Assembly (NCBI RefSeq): GCF_002980595.1
Contig: NZ_PVLQ01000012.1
Location: 1-64,000 of the forward strand
Reading direction: 5' to 3'
Source: Malikia granosa
GTDB taxonomy: Bacteria > Pseudomonadota > Gammaproteobacteria > Burkholderiales > Burkholderiaceae_C
Length of the DNA stretch: 64,000 nt
The notes under the pieces were generated by a model. That model was not told the origin of the DNA. It worked only from the letters and a program-made list of their open reading frames with translations, and did no database searches. The position numbers and the translations under genes were made by a program. Of the stretch, positions 46,964-54,955 are shown in pieces (within the stretch, counting starts at the first letter, position 1; the number at the start of each line of letters is the position of its first letter).

Positions 46964-47872
46964 ATGACGCTCCAGCGCAGCACAGCCCAGGCCATCGCCG
47001 GCTTCGGCATGGATACCATCACGCTGGCCGGTCCGCTCGAGGCCAAGCTGGCCGCGATGAAGGAGGCCGGCTTTTCCCAGGTCATGCTCAAGGCGAACGA
47101 CCTGGTCGGCCATCCGCAAGGCTGGCAGGCCGCGGTGCAGGCCGTGCACGACAGTGGCCTGCGCGGCACCGGCTTCCAGGTCCTGCGCGACTTCGAGGGC
47201 CTGAGCGGGCATCTGCACCACTACAAGATCGACATCGCGAAGATGATGCTCGAGATGTGCGCCGCGCTCGGCTGCAAGGTGCTGCTGGCCTGTTCGTCGA
47301 CCTCGGCCCATGCGAGCCCGGACCTCGACCATATCGCGCGCGACCTGCGCAAGCTCGCGATGCTGGCGGTGCCGCATGGCATCAGGATCGCCTACGAGGG
47401 CCTGTCCTGGGGCCGCACCATCAACGAGTTCACCACTGCCTGGGACGTGGTGCAGCGCGCCGACTGTCCGAACCTCGGCATCGGCATCGACTCCTACCAT
47501 ATCTTCGCCGCCAAGACCCCGCTCGACGAGATCGACTACCTCGATCCGGGCAAGATCTTCCTGGTCCAGCTGGCCGACTTCATGTGGCAGGAGACCAAGA
47601 CCTTCGAGGAGCGCATGACGACCGCGCGCACCTTCCGCGTCTTCCCGGGCGAGGGCGTGCACAGCGAGCAGCTGGTCGACCTGGTGCTGCGGCTCGACCG
47701 CCTGGGCTACCGCGGCGACTACAGCTTCGAGGTCTTCAACGACGACTATGTGCAGATGCCGCTGCCCTTCGTGGCCGGGCGCGCGCGCCAGTCCGCGCTC
47801 TGGCTGGCCGAGGAGGTGCTGCGCTGCTCGGTGCCGCTGCCGAACCAGATGCGGCTGAAGCAGCCGGGTTGA
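46964..47872 (+). CDS. 3-dehydroshikimate dehydratase-like TIM barrel
   Basis: A 302-residue xylose-isomerase-like TIM barrel. The four expected metal ligands are present: E145 (RIAYEGLSWG), D176 (GIGIDSYHIF), Q202 (VQLADFMW) and E256 (YSFEVFND). With the partner gene upstream and aroQ, aroE and a TRAP importer opposite, it most likely turns 3-dehydroshikimate into protocatechuate. A different sugar-phosphate isomerase is possible on fold alone. Protocatechuate-cleaving genes (pcaGH or ligAB) are not in the window. Confidence 0.82.
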   Translation: MTLQRSTAQAIAGFGMDTITLAGPLEAKLAAMKEAGFSQVMLKANDLVGHPQGWQAAVQAVHDSGLRGTGFQVLRDFEGLSGHLHHYKIDIAKMMLEMCAALGCKVLLACSSTSAHASPDLDHIARDLRKLAMLAVPHGIRIAYEGLSWGRTINEFTTAWDVVQRADCPNLGIGIDSYHIFAAKTPLDEIDYLDPGKIFLVQLADFMWQETKTFEERMTTARTFRVFPGEGVHSEQLVDLVLRLDRLGYRGDYSFEVFNDDYVQMPLPFVAGRARQSALWLAEEVLRCSVPLPNQMRLKQPG

Positions 47873-47896
47873 GCCCGCCCTGAGTCCCCACACCTG

Positions 47897-47919
47897 CGCC
47901 GGCTCCTGCCGGCGTTTGT
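47897..47919. terminator. terminator between the quiC-like pair and the EamA gene
   Basis: CGCCGGC (47897-47903) pairs with GCCGGCG (47908-47914) around TCCT, followed on the plus strand by TTTGT. It lies in the 57-bp gap between two convergent units and may end both. Confidence 0.65.
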
Positions 47920-47929
47920 CATGCTGGCT

Positions 47930-48796
47930 TCAGCTGCGCTTGAGCCGGGCGCCGGCCAGGCCGCAGAGCGCGATCACGGCGATGCCCAGCAGCGCCAGCG
48001 CGTCGGGCGCATGGCCGAAGGCGGCCCAGCCGGCCAGGGTCGCGAAGCCGATCTGGGCGTACAGATAGGGCGCGACGCGCGAGGCCGGTGTCTGCTGGAA
48101 GGCCTTGATCAGCAGGAAATGGCCGATCGAGCCGAACAGCCCCATCAGCGCGATCGCGGCCCATTGGCGCCAGTCGGCCAGCCATTGCCAGCCCAGCGGC
48201 ACCACCAGCGAGGTGCAGGCCAGTCCGGTCAGTCCGGTGTAGAAATGCGTGACGCCCGGGTCCTCGGTCCTGACCATGCGGCTGGTCAGCACCTGGAGCA
48301 GGGCGTTGATCAGCACCGACAGCAGGGGCAGCAGCATGCCGAGGTGGAAGTCGCTGCCATGGGGGCGGATCACGATCAGCGCACCGCTGAAGCCGCCAGC
48401 CACCAGCAGCCAGCCCAGCGGGCTGACGCGCTCGCGCAGGATCAGGCTGGCCAGCAGCGTGACGGCGAGCGGGATCAGCATCATGATCGCGGTGAACTCG
48501 CCGACCGGCAGGAAGCGCAGGCTCAGGAAGCTGAAGCCGAAGGAGCCGACCATCAGCAGGCCGCGCGCGAGTTGCGCGCGCGGGGCCTGGGTCTGGAACA
48601 GGCGGCGGCGGTACTGCGGCCACAGCAGCGCCGTCGTCATCAGGGTCTGGATCGCGAAGCGAAACCAGATCGCCATCAGCACCGGCACCGCCAGCCGGCC
48701 CGCGTACTGGGAGGCGGTGTCGAGCAGCGCGAAGCACAGCGTCGCGAGGATGGCCAGCAGGATGCCCAGGCCGGGGCGGCGTGCGGTGGCGTTCAT
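47930..48796 (-). CDS. EamA/DMT family transporter
   Basis: A 288-residue drug/metabolite transporter with ten hydrophobic segments in two EamA repeats (about residues 10-140 and 150-285). Start ATG 48796 is 5 bp from the AEC stop; an overlapping start at 48814 is less likely. Such proteins usually export metabolites. It is last in the leftward run from aroQ-aroE and AEC, so a role with hydroaromatic or aromatic acids is a guess from position. Confidence 0.83.
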   Translation of the reverse strand: MNATARRPGLGILLAILATLCFALLDTASQYAGRLAVPVLMAIWFRFAIQTLMTTALLWPQYRRRLFQTQAPRAQLARGLLMVGSFGFSFLSLRFLPVGEFTAIMMLIPLAVTLLASLILRERVSPLGWLLVAGGFSGALIVIRPHGSDFHLGMLLPLLSVLINALLQVLTSRMVRTEDPGVTHFYTGLTGLACTSLVVPLGWQWLADWRQWAAIALMGLFGSIGHFLLIKAFQQTPASRVAPYLYAQIGFATLAGWAAFGHAPDALALLGIAVIALCGLAGARLKRS

Positions 48797-48800
48797 CGCT

Positions 48801-49733
48801 TCAGCCCAGCCCATGCATCACGACCCAGATCCAGGCGTTGACGCTGAAGAAGGCTGCCACGGTCGAGGCGACCAGCAGGGTGGCGGCAAAGCCGCCATGG
48901 CCCAGGCGCTGGGCCAGGGCCGAGAACAGCGCCGGCATCGGCATGCAGGCGTAGAGGATGGCGGCCTGCTGCAGCTCGGACGGCAGCGCGGGCAGCAGGG
49001 CCAGCGCGGCCAGCACGCACAGCGGGTGCAGCAGCAGCTTGCCGGCGAGCACCATCGGCAGGTCCAGCTTGACGTCCTGCAGGCGCTGGCCGACCAGTAC
49101 GCCGCCGATCATGATCAGCGCCACCCCGGGTGCGGCCGAGCCGACGATCTGCAGGCTGCGGTCGAACACATAGGGTAGCTTGAGCTCGAGTGCCGAGCCC
49201 GTCACGCCGGCGACGATGGCCCAGATGATCGGGTTGCGCGCCAGCGTGCGCAGGGACTGCAGCAGCGAGCGCTGCCAGGGCAGGTCGGCGTCGCGCCCGG
49301 CCAGCAGCAGCACGACGGGGACCACCAGCAGGTTCTCGACCAGCACGCCGAGCGTCATCGCGATCGCCGCGCCCGGACCGATCAGCTCGCCGACGATGGG
49401 AAAGCCGACGAAGACGGTGTTGGAGGCCGACATGCCCATGCCGGTCAGCGCCGCCTGCGGCCAGGGCATGCCGCGCCAGCGGCCGTAGAGCACGCCGGCC
49501 AGCAAGGCCAGGGCCGAGCCGGCGCCGTAGACCGCCAGATAGCGCAGGTTGAGCACCTCCTGCAGCGGGAACTGTAGGATGGCGCGGCAGACCAGCGCCG
49601 GCAGCAGGAAGTCGATCAGCAGCTTGCCCAGCACCAGCATGTCCTCGCGCTTGAAGACGCCGCGCCAGACGGACAGGTAGCCGACCGCGATCAGCAGGAA
49701 GATGGGCGAGGTGATCGAGAGGATGTGCAGCAT
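48801..49733 (-). CDS. AEC (auxin efflux carrier) family transporter
   Basis: A 310-residue membrane protein with about ten segments, opening MLHILSITSPIFLLIAVGYL and with conserved GMSASNTVFVGFPI (about residues 98-111), typical of AEC proteins; bacterial members include malonate and other carboxylate carriers. The ATG at 49733 is only a few bases after the aroE terminator T-run and has no visible ribosome-binding site. It may be translated from read-through transcripts. Confidence 0.85.
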   Translation of the reverse strand: MLHILSITSPIFLLIAVGYLSVWRGVFKREDMLVLGKLLIDFLLPALVCRAILQFPLQEVLNLRYLAVYGAGSALALLAGVLYGRWRGMPWPQAALTGMGMSASNTVFVGFPIVGELIGPGAAIAMTLGVLVENLLVVPVVLLLAGRDADLPWQRSLLQSLRTLARNPIIWAIVAGVTGSALELKLPYVFDRSLQIVGSAAPGVALIMIGGVLVGQRLQDVKLDLPMVLAGKLLLHPLCVLAALALLPALPSELQQAAILYACMPMPALFSALAQRLGHGGFAATLLVASTVAAFFSVNAWIWVVMHGLG

Positions 49734-49737
49734 GCGG

Positions 49738-49760
49738 AAAAAAGCCCGCCGGTGGCGGGC
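49738..49760 (-). terminator. terminator downstream of aroQ-aroE
   Basis: On the minus strand GCCCGCC (49750-49744 complement) and GGCGGGC form a 7-bp stem around a 3-base loop, followed by six T (49743-49738). It separates aroE from the AEC gene. Confidence 0.85.
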
Positions 49761-49799
49761 TGGCTGGTGGACGGTGGCGCGATAGACGTCAGGCAGCCG

Positions 49800-50633
49800 T
49801 CAGTATGACAGACGGGCGACCGACCTGAGGTGCTCGGCGGTCGTGCTCGGCAGGCCGAAGTACTCGAGGTAGGCCGGGATCTGCTCGAACAGCATGTCGG
49901 AGCCGACCTGGGTGCGGCAGCCACGCTCGCGCGCCGCGGCCAGGAAGGCGGTCACCTCGGAGGCCATCACGACTTCGCCGACGAAGGTCTCGGGCGCGAG
50001 GCGGCTGACATCGAGCGGCAGCGGGTCGCCGGCCTTCATGCCCATCGGCGTGGCGTTGACGACCAGGTCATGGCCGGCCGGGTCATTCGAGCCAGTGCGG
50101 ACCTCGATCTGCGGGTAGTTGGCCTGGATGCGCTGGCCCAGGGCCTCGGCTGCAGCCTGGTTGACGTCGAACAGGCTGATCGAGGCGATGCCGGCACCGG
50201 CCAGCGACGCCGCGATCGCCGAGCCGACGCCGCCGCTGCCGACCACCAGCACCCGCTTGTCCTGCAACTCCAGGCCCTTGCGCTGCACGCCGCGCACGAA
50301 GCCGGCGCCATCGAACATGTCGCCGACCAGGCGGCCGTCGGCCAGGCGCTTGACCGCGTTGCAGGCGCCGGCGACCTTGACGGTGGCCGTGACCTCGTCG
50401 AGCAGGCCGACGGTGGTGACCTTGTGCGGCATCGTGATCAGCGCGCCTCGGATGTTGGTCAGTGCGAATACCGACTTGAGGAAGGCCGGGTAGTCCGGTG
50501 CCTGGCAGCCCATCGGCACGACCACGCAGTCGATGCCGGCCTGCTCGAAATAGGGGTTGTAGATCATCGGCGACTTGAAGCTGAAGGTCGGGTAGCCGAT
50601 GTGGGCGATGATTTCGGTGTTGCCGGTGATCAT
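49800..50633 (-). CDS. aroE: shikimate dehydrogenase family protein, probably catabolic
   Basis: A 277-residue NAD(P)-dependent shikimate or quinate dehydrogenase. Catalytic Lys is in ITMPHKVT (about residue 71) and Asp in MFDGAGF (about 107); the nucleotide loop is VVGSGGVGSAIA. The usual GDNTDG reads GDMFDG and the serine-rich shikimate pocket near the N-terminus is SFKSPMIYN. These departures, and company with aroQ and a TRAP importer, suggest oxidation of shikimate/quinate rather than synthesis. It begins 16 bp after aroQ. Confidence 0.88.
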   Translation of the reverse strand: MITGNTEIIAHIGYPTFSFKSPMIYNPYFEQAGIDCVVVPMGCQAPDYPAFLKSVFALTNIRGALITMPHKVTTVGLLDEVTATVKVAGACNAVKRLADGRLVGDMFDGAGFVRGVQRKGLELQDKRVLVVGSGGVGSAIAASLAGAGIASISLFDVNQAAAEALGQRIQANYPQIEVRTGSNDPAGHDLVVNATPMGMKAGDPLPLDVSRLAPETFVGEVVMASEVTAFLAAARERGCRTQVGSDMLFEQIPAYLEYFGLPSTTAEHLRSVARLSY

Positions 50634-50649
50634 GGTGTGAGGTCGGGGC

Positions 50650-51123
50650 TCAGGCCTTGCGGGCGGCGGAATTGACGAACTTGCGCACCAGGCCGTCGAT
50701 CGCGACCAGGTAGCCGTCGACGCCGAAGCCGACCACGATGCCGGCGGCTGCCGGCGAAACCCAGCTGTGGTGGCGGAATTCCTCGCGCGCGTGCACGTTG
50801 GAGATATGGCATTCGATCACCGGCAGCGGCTCGACGCCCTTGATCGCGTCATGCAGCGCGATCGAGGTATGGGTGAAGGCGCCCGGGTTGAAGACGATGC
50901 CGAGCGCCTCGCCGGCCTTGTAGAGCCGGCCGTACTCGTGGATCTTGTCGAGCAGCGCGCCTTCCCAGTTGCTCTGGAAGCACTCGACCTCGTAGCCGAT
51001 CTGCTTGCCGTGGGCCTGGCAGAAGGCCTCGACGTCGGCCAGCGTGGTGTGGCCGTACTGGACCGGTTCGCGCGTGCCGAGCAGGTTCAGGTTGGGGCCG
51101 TTGAGGATCAGGATCTTCTTCAT
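50650..51123 (-). CDS. aroQ: type II 3-dehydroquinate dehydratase
   Basis: A 157-residue dodecameric-type dehydroquinase that interconverts 3-dehydroquinate and 3-dehydroshikimate. Start ATG 51123 gives MKKILILNGPNLNLLGTREP; the catalytic tyrosine follows in VQYG, and the NPGAFTHTSIALHDAI and ECHISNVHAREEFRHHS segments carry the substrate and catalytic histidine sites. A longer frame from 51156 would cross the operator. The TetR-type palindrome ends 6 bp before the ATG and no Shine-Dalgarno is visible, so the mRNA may be nearly leaderless. Confidence 0.94.
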   Translation of the reverse strand: MKKILILNGPNLNLLGTREPVQYGHTTLADVEAFCQAHGKQIGYEVECFQSNWEGALLDKIHEYGRLYKAGEALGIVFNPGAFTHTSIALHDAIKGVEPLPVIECHISNVHAREEFRHHSWVSPAAAGIVVGFGVDGYLVAIDGLVRKFVNSAARKA

Positions 51124-51128
51124 TTTGT

Positions 51129-51142
51129 ACGAACTGGTTAGT
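51129..51142. promoter_or_regulatory. palindromic operator in front of aroQ
   Basis: ACGAAC-TG-GTTAGT, an inverted repeat of ACKAAC around 2 bp, immediately before the aroQ start. The same palindrome with the same surrounding GT and T-rich flank occurs before dctQ at 54163. It is the expected kind of site for the TetR regulator at 54223-54906. Confidence 0.7.
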
Positions 51143-51154
51143 TTGTGATGGGTC

Positions 51155-51187
51155 AAAAAAGGGACGCCGGCAGCCCGGCGCCCTTCC
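51155..51187 (-). terminator. terminator of the dctQ-dctM-dctP operon
   Basis: On the minus strand AAGGG plus CGCCGG pairs with CCGGCG plus CCCTT, with one bulged T and a GCTG loop, followed by six T (51160-51155). It stands right after dctP and before the aroQ operator, so aroQ-aroE needs its own promoter. Confidence 0.85.
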
Positions 51188-51192
51188 TCGAC

Positions 51193-52194
51193 TTACTTGC
51201 GGACCTTGGCCAGTTCGGCCTGCAGTTCCTGCACGGTTTCCTGGCCGACGTTGACCGCGTACTTGGCGGTCACCGGGCGCAGCTTGTCGCGCAGCTTGCC
51301 GAGCTCGGCGGCCGGCAGCTCGGTGACCTGCATGCCACCCTTCTTGAGGTTGGCCAATGCGCCGGCGGTCTGGCTGCGGTTGAACTCGCGCTGGTACTTG
51401 GCCGATTCCTTGGCGGCGTCGGACACGATCTTCTGCTCGCTGGCGTCGAGCTTTTCCCAGAACTTCTTGCTGATCAGCACCGATTGCGGGTTGTACTGGT
51501 GGTTGCTCAGCACCAGGTGCTTCTGCACCTCGTAGAACTTGTTGGCGTTGATGACCGAGATCGGGTTTTCCTGGGCATCGATCGCGCCTTGCTCGAGCGC
51601 ACCGTAGACCTCGGGGAAGGGCAGCGGGGTCGGGTTGGCGCCCAGCGCCTTGACCCAGTCGACGTTGATCGGGTTCGGGATCACGCGCAGCTTGAGGCCG
51701 GCCAGGTCATCGACCTTGGTGATCGGGCGCTTGCCGTTGGTGATCTGGCGGAAGCCCAGCTCGTAGTAGGCCAGGCCGACCAGGCCCTTGCTGTCGAGCT
51801 TGGCGTGCATTTTCTGGCCGAAGGCGCCGTCCATGATGGCGTCGGCTTCCTTCTCGTTGCCGAACATGAAGGGGAAGTCCCAGATCGCGAATTCCTTGAC
51901 CTGGTTCGACAGGATGCCGGAGTTCATCGTCACCATCTCGAGCGTGCCGCCCTGCAGCGCCGAGACGTTGGCCTGGTCGCTGCCCAGGGTGCCGCCCGGG
52001 AACAGGTTGACCTTGAGCTTGCCGCCGGACTTGGCCTCGACGATCTCCTTGAACTTCTCCATGCCGACCACCAGCGGATGGCCCTTGGGGTTCTGGGTCG
52101 CGAACTTGATGGTCTTGCTGCTCTGCGCCGCAGCCATGCCGCAGGCGGCCAGCGTGACGGTGGCGAGGACGGTCTTGATGAACAGGCGTTTCAT
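51193..52194 (-). CDS. dctP: TRAP transporter solute-binding protein DctP
   Basis: A 333-residue periplasmic protein with a Sec signal peptide (MKRLFIKTVLATVTLAACGM, cleaved near AAAQ). The binding-site region has GLKLRVIPNPINVDWVKALG with the arginine that usually grips the ligand carboxylate (about residue 172), and PFPEVYGALEQGAIDAQENP. It follows dctM by 92 bp. The neighbouring aroQ and aroE suggest quinate or shikimate as cargo; this is inference. Confidence 0.92.
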   Translation of the reverse strand: MKRLFIKTVLATVTLAACGMAAAQSSKTIKFATQNPKGHPLVVGMEKFKEIVEAKSGGKLKVNLFPGGTLGSDQANVSALQGGTLEMVTMNSGILSNQVKEFAIWDFPFMFGNEKEADAIMDGAFGQKMHAKLDSKGLVGLAYYELGFRQITNGKRPITKVDDLAGLKLRVIPNPINVDWVKALGANPTPLPFPEVYGALEQGAIDAQENPISVINANKFYEVQKHLVLSNHQYNPQSVLISKKFWEKLDASEQKIVSDAAKESAKYQREFNRSQTAGALANLKKGGMQVTELPAAELGKLRDKLRPVTAKYAVNVGQETVQELQAELAKVRK

Positions 52195-52286
52195 GTGGAT
52201 GCTCCAGTCTACAGAGGAATGGTCGTACGCTCGATTATTGCGCCTGGCCTGGCGTACCCGTTCAGGCCAGGCGCTTGTTGCCAGGG

Positions 52287-53567
52287 TCAGCCGTAGAACC
52301 AGCGTGCCGGCACCATGACCAGTTGCGGGAACAGCACCATCAGGAACAGCAGCGCGAACTGCGCGATCATGAAGGGCCAGACCCCCTTGGTCACGTCGTC
52401 CATGCTGATCTTGCCGACGCCGGCCACGGTAGAGAGCACGGTGCCCACCGGCGGCGTGATCAGGCCGATCGCGTTGTTGATCATGAACAGCACGCCGAAG
52501 TAGATCGGGTCGATGCCGGCGGCCTTGACGATCGGCATCAGCACCGGGGTCAGGATCAGGATGGTCGGCGTCATGTCCATCGCGGTGCCGACCAGGATCA
52601 CCACGCCCATGATCGCGAACATCAGGATGGTCGGGTTGTCGAGCAGCGGCTCGAGCAGGGCGACCAGTTCGGCCGGCAGGTTGGCCACCGTGATCATCCA
52701 GGCCGAGACCATGGCGGCGGCGACCAGGAACATGATGACCGAGGTGGTCTTGGCGGCGGCCAGGAACAGGCCGTAGAGCTGGTTGAGCTTGAGTTCCTTG
52801 TAGACCAGCACCGAGATCAGCAGCGCATAGACCGCGGCGACCACGGCGGCCTCGGTCGGCGTGAAGACGCCGAACTTCAGGCCCACGACCACGATCACCG
52901 GCAGCACCAGCGCGAAGGTCGCGTCCTTGAAGGCGGCCAGCACCTGGGCCTTGCTCGCGCGCGGCGCGGCCTCGATCTTCTCCTTGCGCACCAGCCACCA
53001 CCAGGTCAGCCAGAGCGCGGCGCCCAGCATGATGCCCGGCGCGATGCCGGCCATGAACAGCTTGGAGACCGAGACGTTGGCGGCGACGCCGAACACCACG
53101 AAGCCGATCGAGGGCGGGATGATGGGCGCGATGATGCTCGACGCCGACAGCAGGCCGGCCGAGCGCGCCGGGTCGTAGCCGGCGCGGTTCATCATCGGCA
53201 GCAGCAGCGCGGCCAGCGCGGCGGCGTCGGCCACCGCCGAGCCCGACAGCGCGGCCATGATGATGGCGGCCATGATGCCGACATAGCCCAGGCCGCCCTT
53301 GACATGGCCGACCAGGGTCATCGCGAAGTTCACGATGCGCTTGGACAGGCCGCCGGCGTTCATGATCTCGCCGGCCAGCATGAAGAAGGGCACGGCCAGC
53401 AGCGGGAAGCTGTTGCTGCCCTCGATCACGTTCTGCGCCAGGATCTGCGCGTCGAACATGTCCAGGTGCCACATCAGCGCCGCGCCCGACAGCAGCAGCG
53501 AGAACGCGATCGGCACGCCCAGCATCATCGCGCCGAGCAGCGCGCCGAGGAAGATGGTTATCGTCAT
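52287..53567 (-). CDS. dctM: TRAP transporter large permease DctM
   Basis: A 426-residue membrane subunit with about 12-13 hydrophobic segments. Family motifs are seen in PLLAVPFFMLAGEIMNAGGL (about 54-73), ALSGSAVADAAA, IIAPIIPPSIGFVVFG and NNAIGLITPPVG. Together with DctQ it drives sodium-linked import of the DctP-bound acid. It lies 31 bp after dctQ. Confidence 0.94.
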   Translation of the reverse strand: MTITIFLGALLGAMMLGVPIAFSLLLSGAALMWHLDMFDAQILAQNVIEGSNSFPLLAVPFFMLAGEIMNAGGLSKRIVNFAMTLVGHVKGGLGYVGIMAAIIMAALSGSAVADAAALAALLLPMMNRAGYDPARSAGLLSASSIIAPIIPPSIGFVVFGVAANVSVSKLFMAGIAPGIMLGAALWLTWWWLVRKEKIEAAPRASKAQVLAAFKDATFALVLPVIVVVGLKFGVFTPTEAAVVAAVYALLISVLVYKELKLNQLYGLFLAAAKTTSVIMFLVAAAMVSAWMITVANLPAELVALLEPLLDNPTILMFAIMGVVILVGTAMDMTPTILILTPVLMPIVKAAGIDPIYFGVLFMINNAIGLITPPVGTVLSTVAGVGKISMDDVTKGVWPFMIAQFALLFLMVLFPQLVMVPARWFYG

Positions 53568-53598
53568 TGGATTCTCCTAGGGGGTTCGGCGGGCGGCT

Positions 53599-54132
53599 TC
53601 AGGGATGCGGGTCGCCATGCGGCATGTCGTCGGACTCGCGCACGCCGATCAGCTCGCCCTCGCTCAGGCGGCCGGTCAGCAGCTTGAACAGGTCATGGCT
53701 CAGGATCAGGCCGGCGAGCACCGAGAACAGCAGGCCTGACGAATAGAACAGCGCCATCGAGACTTCCATCACCGGGCTGGTGGTCTCGTAGTTGATCACG
53801 ACCTGGTCCCAGCTGCCGCGGAAGATCAGCCAGGCGCAGAACAGCATCAGCACATGGGCCAGGAAGAAGCAGGCCTTCTTGCCCGCGACCGGCAGCTTGG
53901 CGATCAGGCTGTCGGTGCCCAGGTGGCCCTTGTCGTGCAGGCCGACGAAGGCGCCCAGGAAGGTCATCCAGACGAACAGCCAGCGCGACAGTTCCTCCGA
54001 CACCGTGAGTCCGGAGTTGAAGGCGTAGCGCAGCACCACGTTGGTGAACACCAGCACCACCATCAGTGCCAGCGATACCACCATCAGCAGCGACAGCAGC
54101 CGGGAGATCTGGTCTATCAGTTTTTGAAGCAT
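53599..54132 (-). CDS. dctQ: TRAP transporter small permease DctQ
   Basis: A 177-residue four-helix membrane subunit, with the conserved VVLRYAFNSGLTVSEELSRW stretch (about residues 32-51) and HLGTDSL. AAGGAG precedes ATG 54132. The palindromic operator lies 31 bp upstream, so this gene heads the QMP unit. Confidence 0.9.
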   Translation of the reverse strand: MLQKLIDQISRLLSLLMVVSLALMVVLVFTNVVLRYAFNSGLTVSEELSRWLFVWMTFLGAFVGLHDKGHLGTDSLIAKLPVAGKKACFFLAHVLMLFCAWLIFRGSWDQVVINYETTSPVMEVSMALFYSSGLLFSVLAGLILSHDLFKLLTGRLSEGELIGVRESDDMPHGDPHP

Positions 54133-54162
54133 GGGGAATTTCTCCTTGAAGCGGCGAATTGT

Positions 54163-54176
54163 ACGAACCAGTTAGT
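54163..54176. promoter_or_regulatory. palindromic operator in front of dctQ
   Basis: ACGAAC-CA-GTTAGT, matching the aroQ site in both half-sites and the 2-bp spacing, preceded by TTGT and followed by a T-run. It lies between tetR and dctQ. Confidence 0.7.
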
Positions 54177-54222
54177 TTTTTAATCCTGGGGGAAACCCTA
54201 GGAATCCTGGTCTGGACCGGCC

Positions 54223-54906
54223 TTACTGGCGCAGATAGCGCCAGACCATGTCGATCACGCGCTCGCGCCGGTGCTCGAGATAGCCGGGGTCCTGGGTGTC
54301 CTGCTTGAAGATCAGGCCGAAGGTGTGGCGGTTCGAGACGTTGAAGAAGGACAGTGCCGAGATCGAGGCGTGGATGTCGACCGGGTCCAGCCCCGGTCGG
54401 AACACGCCGCTGGCCACGCCGCGCTGGTAGAGCTCGCGGATGGCGTCGATCGCCGGTACGTTGAGGTCCTGGATATACTGGCTCTGGCGCAGGAACTGGC
54501 CGCGGTGGATGTTTTCCGACATCACGATGCGGACATAGCTCTCGTTGCGCAGGTGGCGGTCGAAGGTGAAGCCGACCAGGCGCTTGAGCGCTGCCTCGGG
54601 TTCCAGGTCCTCGAGGTGCAGGTCGGTTTCCTCCTGGCGGATCTTGCGGTAGGACTCCTCGAGCACGGCCAGGTAGAGCCCTTCCTTGCTGCCGAAGTAG
54701 TAGTAGATCATGCGCTTGCTGGTCTGGGTCGCGGCGGCGATTTCGTCGATGCGCGCGCCGGCCAGGCCCTTCTCGCCGAACTCCTGCTCGGCCACGGCCA
54801 GGATGTTGGCCTTGGTGCGCTCGGGGTCGTTGGTGCGCGTCGTTTCTCGTCCCGGGGCGCGCTCGGTCCGCGCCGTCGTCTGCAATGAATGTACTGGTTC
54901 GTTCAT
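54223..54906 (-). CDS. TetR family transcriptional regulator
   Basis: A 227-residue repressor type. The DNA-binding helix-turn-helix is at about residues 29-72 (AVAEQEFGEKGLAGARIDEI, then TQTSKRMIYYYFGSKEGLYL); the ligand domain follows. The chosen ATG 54906 begins MNEPVHSLQTT; an earlier in-frame start at 54951 would run toward the AraC gene. The first codons themselves contain a degenerate copy of the operator. It heads the leftward run to dctQMP and aroQ-aroE and most likely represses them until the substrate or a product appears. Confidence 0.9.
   Translation of the reverse strand: MNEPVHSLQTTARTERAPGRETTRTNDPERTKANILAVAEQEFGEKGLAGARIDEIAAATQTSKRMIYYYFGSKEGLYLAVLEESYRKIRQEETDLHLEDLEPEAALKRLVGFTFDRHLRNESYVRIVMSENIHRGQFLRQSQYIQDLNVPAIDAIRELYQRGVASGVFRPGLDPVDIHASISALSFFNVSNRHTFGLIFKQDTQDPGYLEHRRERVIDMVWRYLRQ
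54889..54902. promoter_or_regulatory. degenerate operator copy at the tetR start
   Basis: On the minus strand ACGAAC-CA-GTACAT covers tetR codons 2-6. The first half-site and the spacer equal the dctQ site; the second half matches 4 of 6 bases. It could allow autoregulation, but it is coding sequence and could be chance. Confidence 0.4.
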
Positions 54907-54955
54907 TCTCGCGAGTATAGGAAGGGGCAGCGGCCCTGACCATGCTCGCAAACCC

